A DNA stretch of 64,000 nucleotides, taken from the NCBI GenBank assembly GCA_032718475.1, contig JAUCBJ010001606.1:1-64000 (forward strand). Reading direction: 5' to 3'. The number at the start of each line of letters is the position of its first letter. Position 1 is the first letter of the stretch. The notes beneath the pieces are model-generated. The model was not told where the DNA came from. It was given only the letters and a program-made list of their open reading frames with translations, and did no database searches. A program made the position numbers and the translations under genes. This stretch comes from Nemertoderma westbladi (Eukaryota; Xenacoelomorpha; Nemertodermatida; Nemertodermatidae). Shown here in pieces: positions 22,865-33,368 of the stretch.

Positions 22865-23220
22865 ATTTGTTTTAAGAATATGGTGTATTTATTAAAATAT
22901 AATAATAGCCTAGTGCTGATGCAAAATCATGTAACATTTGAACGCCTGTATCTCAACTATTTTTCCACGAAATTCAGATTGTGTTACATATTTGGAATCC
23001 TTGCACGACGATCTTTCTAGCAGTAGGCCTACAGCTTTAAGGTTGAAGAATAACTGCGGTGTAACTGGTGCAATATCAACGGAGACACTTTTTTAAACGG
23101 TTGCAGCTAAAGATTGAAAACCAAAAATAAAATTTCTGGCTCACCCACTAAGTGGTCGGGAAGTGAAACTCTCTCTGTTTCAAATTTCATGAAATCTCAT
23201 AAGATTAGTCTGCCGCTAGG
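22865..23220. repeat. Single arm of the foldback family found at 35524-36264
   Basis: The sequence from GATGCAAAATCATG through GCTAAAGATTGAAA to TCTGGCTCACCCA matches 35998-36264 in the same orientation over about 300 bp with moderate divergence. The opposite arm is absent here. Confidence 0.7.
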
Positions 23221-23247
23221 GGGCGAAATAAGTGAAAGAAATTACAG

Positions 23248-23400
23248 TGGCACGTTATTTTAACCAAAACAATAAACTAAACACAATCGAACAGGTTACA
23301 GTTTTAATTTTTGCTCGTAAACAGCTGTTATTTGAGTCCAATTTCCCCTGGAGAGTGATGAATTTTTATTGCGTCCAGTTTCCCCCCTATCTGCAGAAAT
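23248..23400. repeat. Dispersed repeat arm, copy 1
   Basis: Shares with 26610-26760 (inverted) and 26962-27115 (direct) the phrases CCAAAACAATAAAC, AACAGCTGTTATTTG and TTTATTGCGTCCAGTTTCCC. Non-coding. Confidence 0.7.
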
Positions 23401-23647
23401 GAAATCCTTGTCCCGTTTTGTCGTTTATAACCTTTTCGGATTTGCTTGGACAGGTATCTACAGTACTACACAGTAGGCCTATAAAAGCCTTACTTACTAT
23501 TTAGTTGCCTGTCAAGTTAAGCTTCTTTTGTTTGAGAGAACACTGGGTCTTGTGACTTTTTTTAGTTAAAGAAATTACCGGTATTGAATTAATTTATGTT
23601 TGAATTCTTGAACAAGTTTGTGTGCTACTATTTTTATTTTTAGGCCT

Positions 23648-25137
23648 ATGTTAAATAAGTAATAATCCAATGTTAAATAAGTAATAATCCAATGTTAAAT
23701 AACTAATAATCCCATGTTAAATAACTAATAATCCCATGTTAAATAAGTAATAATCCAATGTTAAATAACTAATAATCCCAAGTTAAATAACTACTGTAAT
23801 AATCCCATGTTAAATAAGTAATATTCCAATGTTAAATAACTAATAATCCCAAGTTAAATAACTACTGTAATAATCCCATGTTAAATAAGTAATAATCCAA
23901 TGTTAAATAAGTAATAATCCAATGTTAAATAAGTAATAATCCAATGTTAAATAACTAATAATCCCATGTTAAATAACTAATAATCCCATGTTAAATAAGT
24001 AATAATCCAATGTTAAATAAGTAATAATCCAATGTTAAATAACTACTGTAATATTCCCATGTTAAATAAGTAATAATCCAATGTTAAATAACTAATAATC
24101 CCAAGTTAAATAACTACTGTAATAATCCCATGTTAAATAAGTAATAATCCAATGTTAAATAACTAATAATCCCAAGTTAAATAACTACTGTAATAATCCC
24201 ATGTTAAATAAGTAATAATCCAATGTTAAATAAGTAATAATCCAATGTTAAATAACTAATAATCCCAAGTTAAATAACTACTGTAATAATCCCATGTTAA
24301 ATAAGTAATAATCCAATGTTAAATAACTAATAATCCAATGTTAAATAACTAATAATCCCATGTTAAATAACTAATAATCCCATGTTAAATAAGTAATAAT
24401 CCAATGTTAAATAACTAATAATCCCATGTTAAATAACTACTGTAATAATCCCATGTTAAATAACTACTGTAATAATCCCATGTTAAATAAGTAATAATCC
24501 AATGTTAAATAACTACTGTAATATTCCCATGTTAAATAAGTAATAATCCAATGTTAAATAAGTAATAATCCAATGTTAAATAACTAATAATCCCATGTTA
24601 AATAACTAATAATCCCATGTTAAATAAGTAATAATCCAATGTTAAATAACTAATAATCCCATGTTAAATAACTAATAATCCCATGTTAAATAAGTAATAA
24701 TCCAATGTTAAATAACTAATAATCCCACGTTAAATAACTAATAATCCCATGTTAAATAGCTAATAATCCCATGTTAAATAGCTAATAATCCCACGTTAAA
24801 TAACAACTGTAATAATCCCATGTTAAATAAGTAATAATCCAATGTTAAATAACTAATAATCCCACGTTAAATAGCTAATAATCCCATGTTAAATAACTAA
24901 TAATCCCACGTTAAATAACTAATAATCCCATGTTAAATAGCTAATAATCCCACGTTAAATAACTAATAATCCCATGGTAAATAGCTAATAATCCCATGTT
25001 AAATAACTAATAATCCCATGTTAAATAACTAATATTCCCATGTTAAATAACTAATAATCCCATGTTAAATAACTAATAATCCCATGTTAAATAACTAATA
25101 ATCCCACGTTAAATAACTAATAATCCCATGTTAAATA
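23648..25137. repeat. 22-bp AT-rich tandem array, about 1.5 kb
   Basis: Units of TAATAATCCCATGTTAAATAAC with two main alternatives: AGTAATAATCCAATGTTAAATA, and a longer form containing ACTACTGTAATAATCCC. Unit types are not evenly mixed: AGTAATAATCCAATG dominates the first two thirds, while AGCTAATAATCCCACG types appear only after about 24720. This indicates local amplification. Confidence 0.95.
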
Positions 25138-25423
25138 AATATATATGTTCTGGAATGATTTCACGACATGATGATTTCCTTCCTATTGATTACAATTAAT
25201 GCAGCTGCAATGCAGCAAGCCAATTATAGAGAAAGATATGTATATCTTCAAAAGCTACTATTTTTTGGGAATATATAGCCGTTTCTAGAAAATTATATAT
25301 AAAGTCATTATGTTTTAATTTGCTCTATTATAATATATATGAAACAGCAAAAATTATAACAATTAATTTAAATACACTTTAGTTATATTCACTTAAACAC
25401 ATATATTAACTAAAGTACTGAGT
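25138..25423. other. AT-rich spacer
   Basis: Very AT-rich with no recognisable feature. Confidence 0.5.
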
Positions 25424-26270
25424 TCAGCCATATTGCGTGGCGATTTCGTTGCCACGCAGCCCGGCTCCATCGCCGAAACCTAGACCCCGCCAAGATCGCC
25501 GTCCTCCGCGGAGACACAGGGAGCTAGACCGGAGAAGGGCGAATCGAAGGCGCCGTCTCACTCCACCCAGGACACTTGCGAGGCCCCTCTCGCGCATGCT
25601 GTCACGTTTAGCCACCAAGACCTCGGCAATGTGGCGTATCAAGATCTGGGCCTCTTGGCACCAGACACCATTGGTTGTTCCTACGAGGGGGGAGAAGGAC
25701 ATCCTCCTTTCCTAGCAGACTCTATGGTAGTGGCGCTTTTTAAAGCGACACCGTTCATCCAGCAGAGATTCGGTGGATCGGTTGTTGTGGACATAGGAGG
25801 GGGCGTCAGCGTGAATGACCGCGAAGTCAAACGACGCCACCCTCTGTGGTGTCCATATTCCCCTCGCCACCAAGTCTGCCCGAACTCCCCCAACTTCGAT
25901 CCCGGCGCTGTCTAGGTGGCCACGTGATAGGGTTATCTCCCGCTCTACACCCGATGGACCAATGGCAGACGAAAGAAGTTCACCAACACTTCTCGAACCT
26001 CATCATGTCGTTTCACGATGAGCCCGCCTGACTTACAGCTCAGAGCGTGGGTTGTAGAAAACTCTCCTCCACAACCCTCACACCTTGCTGGAAGCCCGGG
26101 GGGAACCAGGCCGTAACGTAGCGCGAGATTGTCCCGGAAATCCTCAGCGCTGAGGTCTGTGTGATCGATAATCGAAGGCTGGGCAGTCAACCAACCCCCT
26201 GTACGGTTGTGCACCATGGGTAGTCTAGCGATGGCAGATTGCCGTTTTTCAGTGAACACAGCATCGGTTA
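25424..26270 (-). pseudogene. 3' part of an R2/HERO-like LINE with restriction-like endonuclease
   Basis: On the minus strand, 26259-25945 encodes LSAEDFRDNLALRYGL followed by a CCHC finger (CEGCGGEF...HALSC) and the RHDEVR segment that precedes the restriction-like endonuclease of R2-type elements. After frame breaks, another frame carries ADLVARG and SFDFAVIHADAPSY, the region of the catalytic Asp. The end (25702-25424) is an Arg- and Gly-rich tail. At least one in-frame stop and one frameshift make it dead. A second copy of the same tail lies at 54377-54841. Confidence 0.75.
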
Positions 26271-26609
26271 CGCGAGTTCTTGAGTGCCTCTTTTAGTTTG
26301 ATGGTATGGTCTGCAACTTGCAGAGTCGAATTTGAGAGGATATAGCATTGGTCACCAATGAGGTTCCCAGATTTATTTAATCATTATCATGAGTAATTAA
26401 TAGTAATTAATTAATATTTAACGTGGTTTATATTTTAAATAAAATATAATCCTATTAGAAACAGACGTAAAGATAAACAATAAACATACAAATAACACAA
26501 AATAATTAGACTCTTAATTAAACAGTTTACTAAATCTGCACAGCTGCTCCCAGATAACCGCAACCAATCGACAATTATAAAATACAACTTTTTAACTAAA
26601 GAATCCAGA
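26271..26609. other. Non-coding spacer
   Basis: AT-rich. No feature identified. Confidence 0.45.
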
Positions 26610-27115
26610 TGGGGGGAAAACTGGACGCAATAAAAATTCATCCCTCTCCAGGGGAAATAGGACGCAAATAACAGCTGTATACGAGCAAAAATAAAACTGT
26701 AACTTGTTCTATTGTGTTTAGTTTATTGTTTTGGTTAAAATAACGTGACACTGTAACCTGCTCCTTTCCCTAAATTGAGAATTGAACATTGAGGCGGGAT
26801 ATTAATTCGCCAAGGCGGGTTTTACGTCGAGTTTCCCCCCCCCCCCCCCCCCCCTGTCTCAAAGAATCTATTCTCGTTTAACAATAGAGTTCATTATTTA
26901 ATAGACAATATTTTCTCCCAGTGACAGGGGGTGAGACACGCAAATCCCTACTGGGGCAGGTTACTGAGGCACGTTTTATTCTAACCAAAACAATAAACAA
27001 TAGAACAGATTACAGCACAGTTGTATTTCTTCGATTAATCACCTGTAATTTGATTAGATTTTCCCCTGAAGAGGAATGGATTATTATTGCATCGCATACC
27101 CCCTATCTGTTTCAC
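26610..27115. repeat. Inverted-arm repeat with poly(C) in the loop
   Basis: The left arm (about 26610-26760) is the reverse complement of the right arm (about 26962-27115) with moderate divergence. Shared phrases include TTATTGTTTTGGTTA against AACCAAAACAATAA, and TTTTATTGCGTCCAG against related forms. The loop contains 20 consecutive C at 26835-26854. A lone arm of the family lies at 23248-23400, and short pieces occur near 38784-38830 and 40940-40970. Confidence 0.7.
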
Positions 27116-28067
27116 CTCTGAGATGAAAGGATTTATAAATTAGAAAAGTAATTCTATTAGTAAATGATAATTGAATAATATAATTCAAAAATTCAGAAAC
27201 TATGTGTAACAATACAATATATGTTACAAACACACAACAATGGATGGTAGACGAATTAATAATTAACTAATTAAAAACAAAAGCACTAAAGTATTTCAAT
27301 AAAGCTTAACGTTTAATTTTTAACATTACCGTATTTATATTCTCCCACAATTTCTAAATTTTTTCCCTGTATGTTGAGTTTTAATCTCATTTTTATTTTA
27401 CAGACAAAGTAAGGAATAGGTTAAATTCGGTCAGTTTAACTGAAGATTAAATGTTCGTCTTTCCAATACTTTTTTCATTCTATAACTTTACTTCATTTAA
27501 TTTCACTTGTTTTTCTATGGAGCCGGTAGTTTCGCTATGTAAACCTGCCTTGTGCCGCTCTGCTTATTTACGTAAACCATAACTTATTTTACATTTTACA
27601 TGAGTGAGTGTACTGTAAGTCCTGTACTGTAAATCCATACAGTAGGGCTACTGTAGGCCTAGTCAGATAGTTAAATGGAATCAGCTTTCACAACTTTATC
27701 CATGGTGCTGATGACAGTTATTCGTTATAGCCGAATGCAAAATCCATTTCAATTATACAACCATCGATTGTCGATATAAATCTTGGACATACAGTAGAAA
27801 CACGTTCGTGGGGCCTTCGCGCAGCACGAGGCCCAGTTATGAGATACAAATTAAAATTGTGCTACTGTATCACAAAATCAGGTTATGAGAGATTAACCCA
27901 CACCACCAATTAATCAAAGAAAGGGGGACAGTACGTGTTCACCCCTTTTAATCTGCCCCCCCCCCCCTCCCCCCACCCACCAATACATAACCGCGACATC
28001 TACCACCCACGGAAGGGTAGCACGAACTTATTTCCAAACGCACGTTCAATATGCAAAGCCAGGTGGT
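27116..28067. other. Non-coding spacer with C-rich tract
   Basis: AT-rich, no gene. The end motif CGTTCGTGGGGCCTTCGCGC (near 27804) is the reverse complement of the end of the repeat at 19343-19858. A C-rich tract lies at 27957-27980. Confidence 0.5.
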
Positions 28068-28526
28068 TTATAGGAATATAATCAATGCAGTACTCGTCTT
28101 CATTATAAGCCTCTTTGCGTTCGACCTGTTTTGTATTAAAATATATTTATTAAACGCAGGCTGACGCTCTTTATAATAATAATACCTAGGGATGCCAGCT
28201 TCCAGACTTTCAATCTTTACTGCCGCGCAAACCCCGCAGAGGAAGTTTTGGTTTGAGAGATCAAGCCCATCGGCAATTGGTGTTTCAATTTCGGTCCAGG
28301 AACTCTGACAATGGGAGCATTCAATCTTAGCTGTGGTCCATTCCCGTGGTTTCGGCTTCCTTTTCTTCGTCCCTATGACAGATTCTTCTGAAGACGTTCG
28401 ATTCGCTTTCAGTTTATTGTTGGCGTTTGTGTTTTGAAGTTGTATTCGAGTGGACAGTCGCGCCGGTTTCGAGGTAACCATACCGACCTGTGATAAGCGT
28501 TGGTTTTGTTGAGTGCCGGTATTCAT
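28068..28526 (-). CDS. Small ORF with a two-CxxC zinc-binding segment
   Basis: An ATG-initiated minus-strand frame of 152 codons. Residues 1-65 are polar and basic (NTGTQQNQRL..., KKRKPKPREW), followed by a Cys-x2-Cys...Cys-x2-Cys module, IECSHCQSSW and NFLCGVCAA, spaced like a zinc ribbon or half of a PHD-type finger. After about residue 112 the composition becomes AT-driven, and a possible donor (CCCTAG|GTATTA) near 28188 suggests the true coding part may end there. It could be a first exon of a gene or the ORF1 start of a LINE; the L2 ORF1 at 50445-51491 also starts with a Cys-rich module. Function is not recognised. Confidence 0.4.
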   Translation of the reverse strand: MNTGTQQNQRLSQVGMVTSKPARLSTRIQLQNTNANNKLKANRTSSEESVIGTKKRKPKPREWTTAKIECSHCQSSWTEIETPIADGLDLSNQNFLCGVCAAVKIESLEAGIPRYYYYKERQPAFNKYILIQNRSNAKRLIMKTSTALIIFL

Positions 28527-29185
28527 CTTCTCTCACCTCTTCAATGTCAGATGTTGCAAATACTGATAACACGAATAACGGTATATATTTCAATACTTGT
28601 CAATAGTAATATATATATAATTTAGATAACTATTTCATATCTGTACTGTTGAGCAAACTCTACATAAATTCCAACCTGTGTATCGCCGGTAGTGCTGTTG
28701 CTGTGCAAGTGCTGAAGTGCTTGTTGCCACCGGTCAGCCGGTACCGGTAGTAGGATGGTACCTACGGTGCGCACTACAACGGCAGTACAGCAATACGGTG
28801 TACCGTGCCAATGACTGAATGATTAGCGGTAACTATCTAAACTATTATATTATTATTACCGGTGCCGGTACTGGGCTAATTAGGCCTAAACTATAATCAC
28901 CGCAAGGGTTGCCGGGGCCATGTTTAATTAGATTACATGATATGGCATGTCTGCAGTGTATGGTACCGGCTGACCAGTATTGCAGTATTGACTGATTGCA
29001 GGATTCTCGATTCAGGGATTGAGTACAGCCTGACAGTACCGGTACACATGGTACATGCAGATTGGCAGACAGCCCCAATGTATTGCAAAATTTGTCAGAA
29101 ACCCAGCTGATTTATCCTACAGTAATAATAATTTAACGCATTTTAAATTTGGATAAATAAATTTATTATAACTGCAATAACAGTT
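28527..29185. other. Non-coding, rich in ACCGGT/GGTACC palindromes
   Basis: No coding region is supported. Between 28685 and 29050, CCGGTA, GGTACCGG and ACCGGTAC recur many times within a few hundred bases, a local density higher than elsewhere in the window. Confidence 0.45.
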
Positions 29186-29402
29186 GCACTGATGCTGCAC
29201 GAAGGCCCCACGCAAATTCTACTTGGAAAATTTTCAAACTTTTGCCAAACAACATGTGTACCAAGTTTGGATTTATTTCATCAAGGATTGGCCGAGTTAT
29301 TAACGTTTAAAATAAAATACTGAAAAAAAACGCGACAGAACGACAGGTTGATTAATGGTACCCCTACGCTAAGGCTCACTCACTTCGTGGCTCGCCCCAC
29401 AT
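29186..29402. repeat. Dispersed repeat, copy with both end motifs
   Basis: Runs from GCTGCACGAAGGCCCCACG to CGTGGCTCGCCCCACATG. The end motifs match those of the repeat at 19343-19858 although the interiors differ in length. The phrase GTACCCCTACGCTAAGGCTC has its inverse GCCTTAGCATAGGGGTGCC near 19372. Confidence 0.6.
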
Positions 29403-31205
29403 GTTTGGTGTGTCGTTGTCGATAATGTTCCTCCAGCCACTCCAAAAAGATAGCGATTTCATCAGCAATGATTGACAGAATTAAGATCGAATTCGAAGCT
29501 CAAAGTAGCTCACTAGCGCAACAAGAATGAACAAAGTGGAAGTTCAATATTAATAAAAAAATGTACGGTAACAGCAGCCAGGCAGCTGAATACGGTAAGT
29601 TAACTGCATCTTCAGACTCATAGGCCTTACTTACACCTAAATCTTCTGTTTGATGCTGTAAATGTAAAGTAACTTTTGGTGATGTAAATGAACTTTTCAT
29701 GGTGTACCGTAAATTAACTTTTTGTGGTGTAAGTATACTTTTCATGATTTAAATTATCTTTTTATTTTGTAAATTAACTTTTAATGATGTAAATTAATTT
29801 TTCAGGGTTTAAATTATTTTTTTGAGAGTGAAAATTAACTTTTAATAGCAGTGGCGTAGCCAGGATTCTGGGAAGGAGGGGTTGAAAGTTGTGTATACTG
29901 TAATGCAAGCGAGAGAAATTCGCGAGCGAAGCGAATCGAAACATTTTGTGAGTTTTTTAATGTTTGAAATGTTACTCTGCATACGGTACCGTTATGTATT
30001 TATTGAGGGGCTGTTCATAAATTACGTCACGGTCAATATCGGGGAGATTGTGACAATCCCTGTGAGCAGTGCAGATAGTGGTGCACTTTGATTGCAAGTG
30101 AAAAATATAATCTTCAATGAATTAACGTTTTTTACTCACTAGAAACCAAGGCGTGTATTTAGGTCGCCTTGCTAGGAACATATTTGGTGTTTGCTGTCAT
30201 TTCACGCCATTAACTGGAACAGTGACATATGGCGGGGGGTGGTGGTATAGTCCTACGTACTGACGTGTACGTACATGACGGATGACGTCATAATTTTCTA
30301 TAAAATATATCACATTATAGTTGTGAAGTGGATGAAAAATAAAATAAACCGAAACACAGGATATTATTAATTTTTTGGCTTTATACCTTTAGCTGATCAA
30401 GAGTTGAGACAATTAAAAACATGTTTGAAAAGTCAAGGCGTTTTTGTGGAGATCAATCCTGTATTACAATCCTTTAGAAGTGTTGTTGTTTGTTATTGTG
30501 GATTATTACTGTATGCTACCGATTTATGACATACGAAAGTCCTCACGATAATATAAGTTTGTTTCCTAATTCCATAACGGAGGTTAGTGGGTTGATATTA
30601 TGAGACATAAATCAGCGGCTAATTAAATTCTGTGTGTGCGTGTGTGTTTGTGTGGCAATTGTTTGGTTTATTCCATAACACTATTGTATTGCTCAACTAG
30701 TAGTATTTCATTGATTGCTCAACTAGTAGTATTTCATTGATCACAACAAATTGTAGGCAAACTTGGAACACCCGGTTTTTTACGACTATTTTCGGATAAA
30801 CTATCCGGGCAATAAAGCGCTAACAGGCAGACCCAGGCAAACCCTGGGATATAAAACCATTAATAAAGGAACAGGCTGTGAGATTGCTGGGAATAACAAC
30901 AACGTTCACAACTTCCCACCAAGATTCAATAGTTAGTTACTTTTGGATTTGTTTTAATATTTTGTAATTAAAGATTTTCACCTACTCCGGGTGAAGTTCC
31001 TTTCCAACCAATATATTACTGTTTCGTTGGGAAAATGAATCCTGGGGAAACATCGCATGGGGCGATTAAAAACGAATCGCAGCGATCAGAATAACAACAA
31101 CTAGCAGAACAAGCTGACGCAAAACTTTAATCGTAAATTGAAACGTAAATTGTAATTAAAATGTACTGGTAATACATCAACAATTTATATTCAGTTATTA
31201 TAAGT
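29403..31205. other. Non-coding spacer with several small repeats
   Basis: No gene is recognised. A degenerate repeat of about 22 bp (GATGTAAATTAACTTTTCAT variants) covers about 29655-29850. A dispersed-repeat-like start, AGTGGCGTAGCCAGGATTCT, lies at 29851. A 27-bp unit, TTGCTCAACTAGTAGTATTT, is duplicated at about 30690-30741. At 30856-31040 a TATAAAA box, a short hairpin (CACCTACTCCGGGTGAAG) and a following ATG give an LTR-like or promoter-like look, but I found no partner LTR. Confidence 0.45.
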
Positions 31206-32096
31206 TTAAATTTGTTTAACTTTAAGGGAAAAATCAATACAAGAATATCCTTGAGTGAGACAACTCATAGAAATAACGCTAATATCGTTTCCTAGGAAGC
31301 ATTCGAAATTTCTATGATTAATTCCTCCGCTAGCCTCCATGGTTACCAGAGGATATGCTCTCTTCATCTTTGTAGCGAGTTCACAACATTCCTTCGCCTC
31401 AAAGTTATCATACATAACAACATCGGCCCCCGAGCGGCACGCAGTTTCTGCATCGTTTTCGCTCCGACACTCAACCTCAACTTTAACACTAAATCCCGAG
31501 GCCTTACGGACAACCTCCACAGCAGAAGAGATGTCTCCACCCGCAGCATCGATATGATTATCTTTGAGCATCGCCATTGAACTCAGTCCGTACCTATGAC
31601 TGTCCCCACCGCCAACCATTACGCTGTACTTCTCACACAAACGGAACCCGGGTGTAGTTTTCCGAGTACACGCAATACTTCCCTTCCAACCTGCCGCGGC
31701 GGCTTTACTAACAAAATAATTTACTCCGGTTGCAATGCCACTACAACGACTCAAACAATTCAAAGCATTCCGCTCACCTCGGAGGATGTTTACAACCGGC
31801 CCAGTAACTGTTGCTACAACTACCTTGCGAAAAGGAACATCCTCACTGGTAATTCGGCAACCTTCAGGAAACAACCAGTTTATCGAGCAACCGACTTCCT
31901 TAAAAACTCCATCAACAAATGGGATTCCACAAAGAACACATTCCCCTTTACAGAACAACTCGAATGTGCTGATCTCGTTCGAACTGAATACTACCGAGGC
32001 GTAATCAAACGATGGTAAATCTTCGTCAAGCCAATTCTGCACCAATCCGCGTATCTTGTGAGCTGGTAATATGGAGGAAAGATTTTCATGTGGCAT
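31206..32096 (-). CDS. QPRT: Nicotinate-nucleotide diphosphorylase (quinolinate phosphoribosyltransferase)
   Basis: This cytosolic enzyme (EC 2.4.2.19) converts quinolinate and PRPP to nicotinate mononucleotide, CO2 and pyrophosphate, feeding NAD synthesis from tryptophan. The 296-residue frame is full length for the family and uninterrupted. Hallmarks are GERNALNCLSRCSGIAT (residues 107-123), TRKTTPGFR (144-152, substrate-binding Arg/Lys), GGGDSHRYGL (162-171), MLKDNHI (176-182), KVEVEC (205-210), MYDNF (228-232) and EASGGI (254-259). Start is the ATG in AGTTATGCCACATG; no better upstream Met is visible. Downstream I see only weak poly(A) signals (ATTAAA on the minus strand near 31125). It lies 1.27 kb from RARS1 on the same strand, too far for shared translation. 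Animal QPRT genes usually have introns; none is seen here. Confidence 0.95.
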   Translation of the reverse strand: MPHENLSSILPAHKIRGLVQNWLDEDLPSFDYASVVFSSNEISTFELFCKGECVLCGIPFVDGVFKEVGCSINWLFPEGCRITSEDVPFRKVVVATVTGPVVNILRGERNALNCLSRCSGIATGVNYFVSKAAAAGWKGSIACTRKTTPGFRLCEKYSVMVGGGDSHRYGLSSMAMLKDNHIDAAGGDISSAVEVVRKASGFSVKVEVECRSENDAETACRSGADVVMYDNFEAKECCELATKMKRAYPLVTMEASGGINHRNFECFLGNDISVISMSCLTQGYSCIDFSLKVKQI

Positions 32097-33368
32097 AACT
32101 ACTGCAGGGAGAGATAATAGGGTTGTGCAAGAAGCTATATATTTAATAACGAATAAGTGGGGCCGGGTAGTTTACTTATAAAATGTTATAAAATAGATAA
32201 CAAAACCACCTATACCGGTACTACATTCTAAAATTCAAATTTCCCTCTAACAGACTTCCAGTTACTTTTGCCGGTCGCTACTAAGCAACCGAGATGCTAC
32301 TTTTTACACTGTTTTGGGTTTACATTACACCGATGGTATGTAGCCAAGTCCGTGGGGTGTGGGTACGGCACACGTTGTGAGAACTAAGAATACGGCCCTT
32401 GTTTGTGCATGTGCGTGCAGTGTACTGTACTGTACCAGTGAAGCTGGCATATCACACGTTAGGGCGTGGGTGGTTGTGGTTAACCTTAATGTTATTGTGC
32501 GTTATTCGGGTGGAGCGTGGAGTGATCGGTTGGTCGGTGTTAAATAAACCATGGTGTAACTAACATATGACGTGGTTTATACCTTTGTTGTAATAGCCTG
32601 TCGCGTAAAGGTGTGTTGTTTGGCTTCATGCTATCACGCCTTTATTAGGATGAGGATGTGGTTAAAAATAAAAAAATGTTATGCGATTTGATGTGAAATT
32701 TATCCAATAATAAAAGTATTACAATTTATAAACTCGTGTACCACTTTACAGCCTGCAGGTATGAATTTCTCAAATTTTATGATAGGAGATAATAGAGCAT
32801 CAGAATAAAACAAACTTAGACTCTAAATTTAACATTATTTCACTGTAAGTGGGAATAGCCTGTGAATGTGATATGTTGTCGTGCAAAATAACGATTCGAT
32901 GTTAATACTAACATTTAAGTTATAAACTTGGAATGAAACATTAAATTGAAACTGAAAGCGAATGAAAATAATGCAGCCGTCATCCGCAATTATAGTCATC
33001 CACGGTGTAGTTAGTTTCCTTAGCAACCTAATATACAAACGCAAAGATAATACTTGGGCATGAGTTACTGAAGGAATTTTTTAACACTAAACATTTAGAT
33101 CTCAAATATTCTAAATCATCATGATATTATTTGGTTTGCTATCTAACTAAATCTGTTCGTAGAATATTCAGTAGAATATTCATATTCATGTAGAATATTC
33201 ATAAGCCTATAAAATAATATTTTTAATAAAATAATATTTTTAATAAAATAATAACACTTTCTTCTTCTTTATTTATTATTCAAATATACATTGTATATTT
33301 ATATTTTTTTTGTATTTATTATATTATATTGTATTTTAACCTCCTAATTATCACAAAACTATCGACAT
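32097..33368. other. Intergenic region between QPRT and RARS1
   Basis: It holds the presumed QPRT promoter side and the RARS1 3' untranslated region. On the minus strand AATAAA occurs at 33315-33320, about 50 nt after the RARS1 stop, with further copies at 33268-33277. The tract 33150-33330 is very AT-rich and contains a 19-bp duplication of ATAAAATAATATTTTTAAT. No other gene is seen. Confidence 0.6.

Noticed and set aside
25437-26031. Plus-strand Arg/Pro-rich frames
   Set aside because: They are antisense to the R2-like LINE tail, whose minus-strand motifs are clear.
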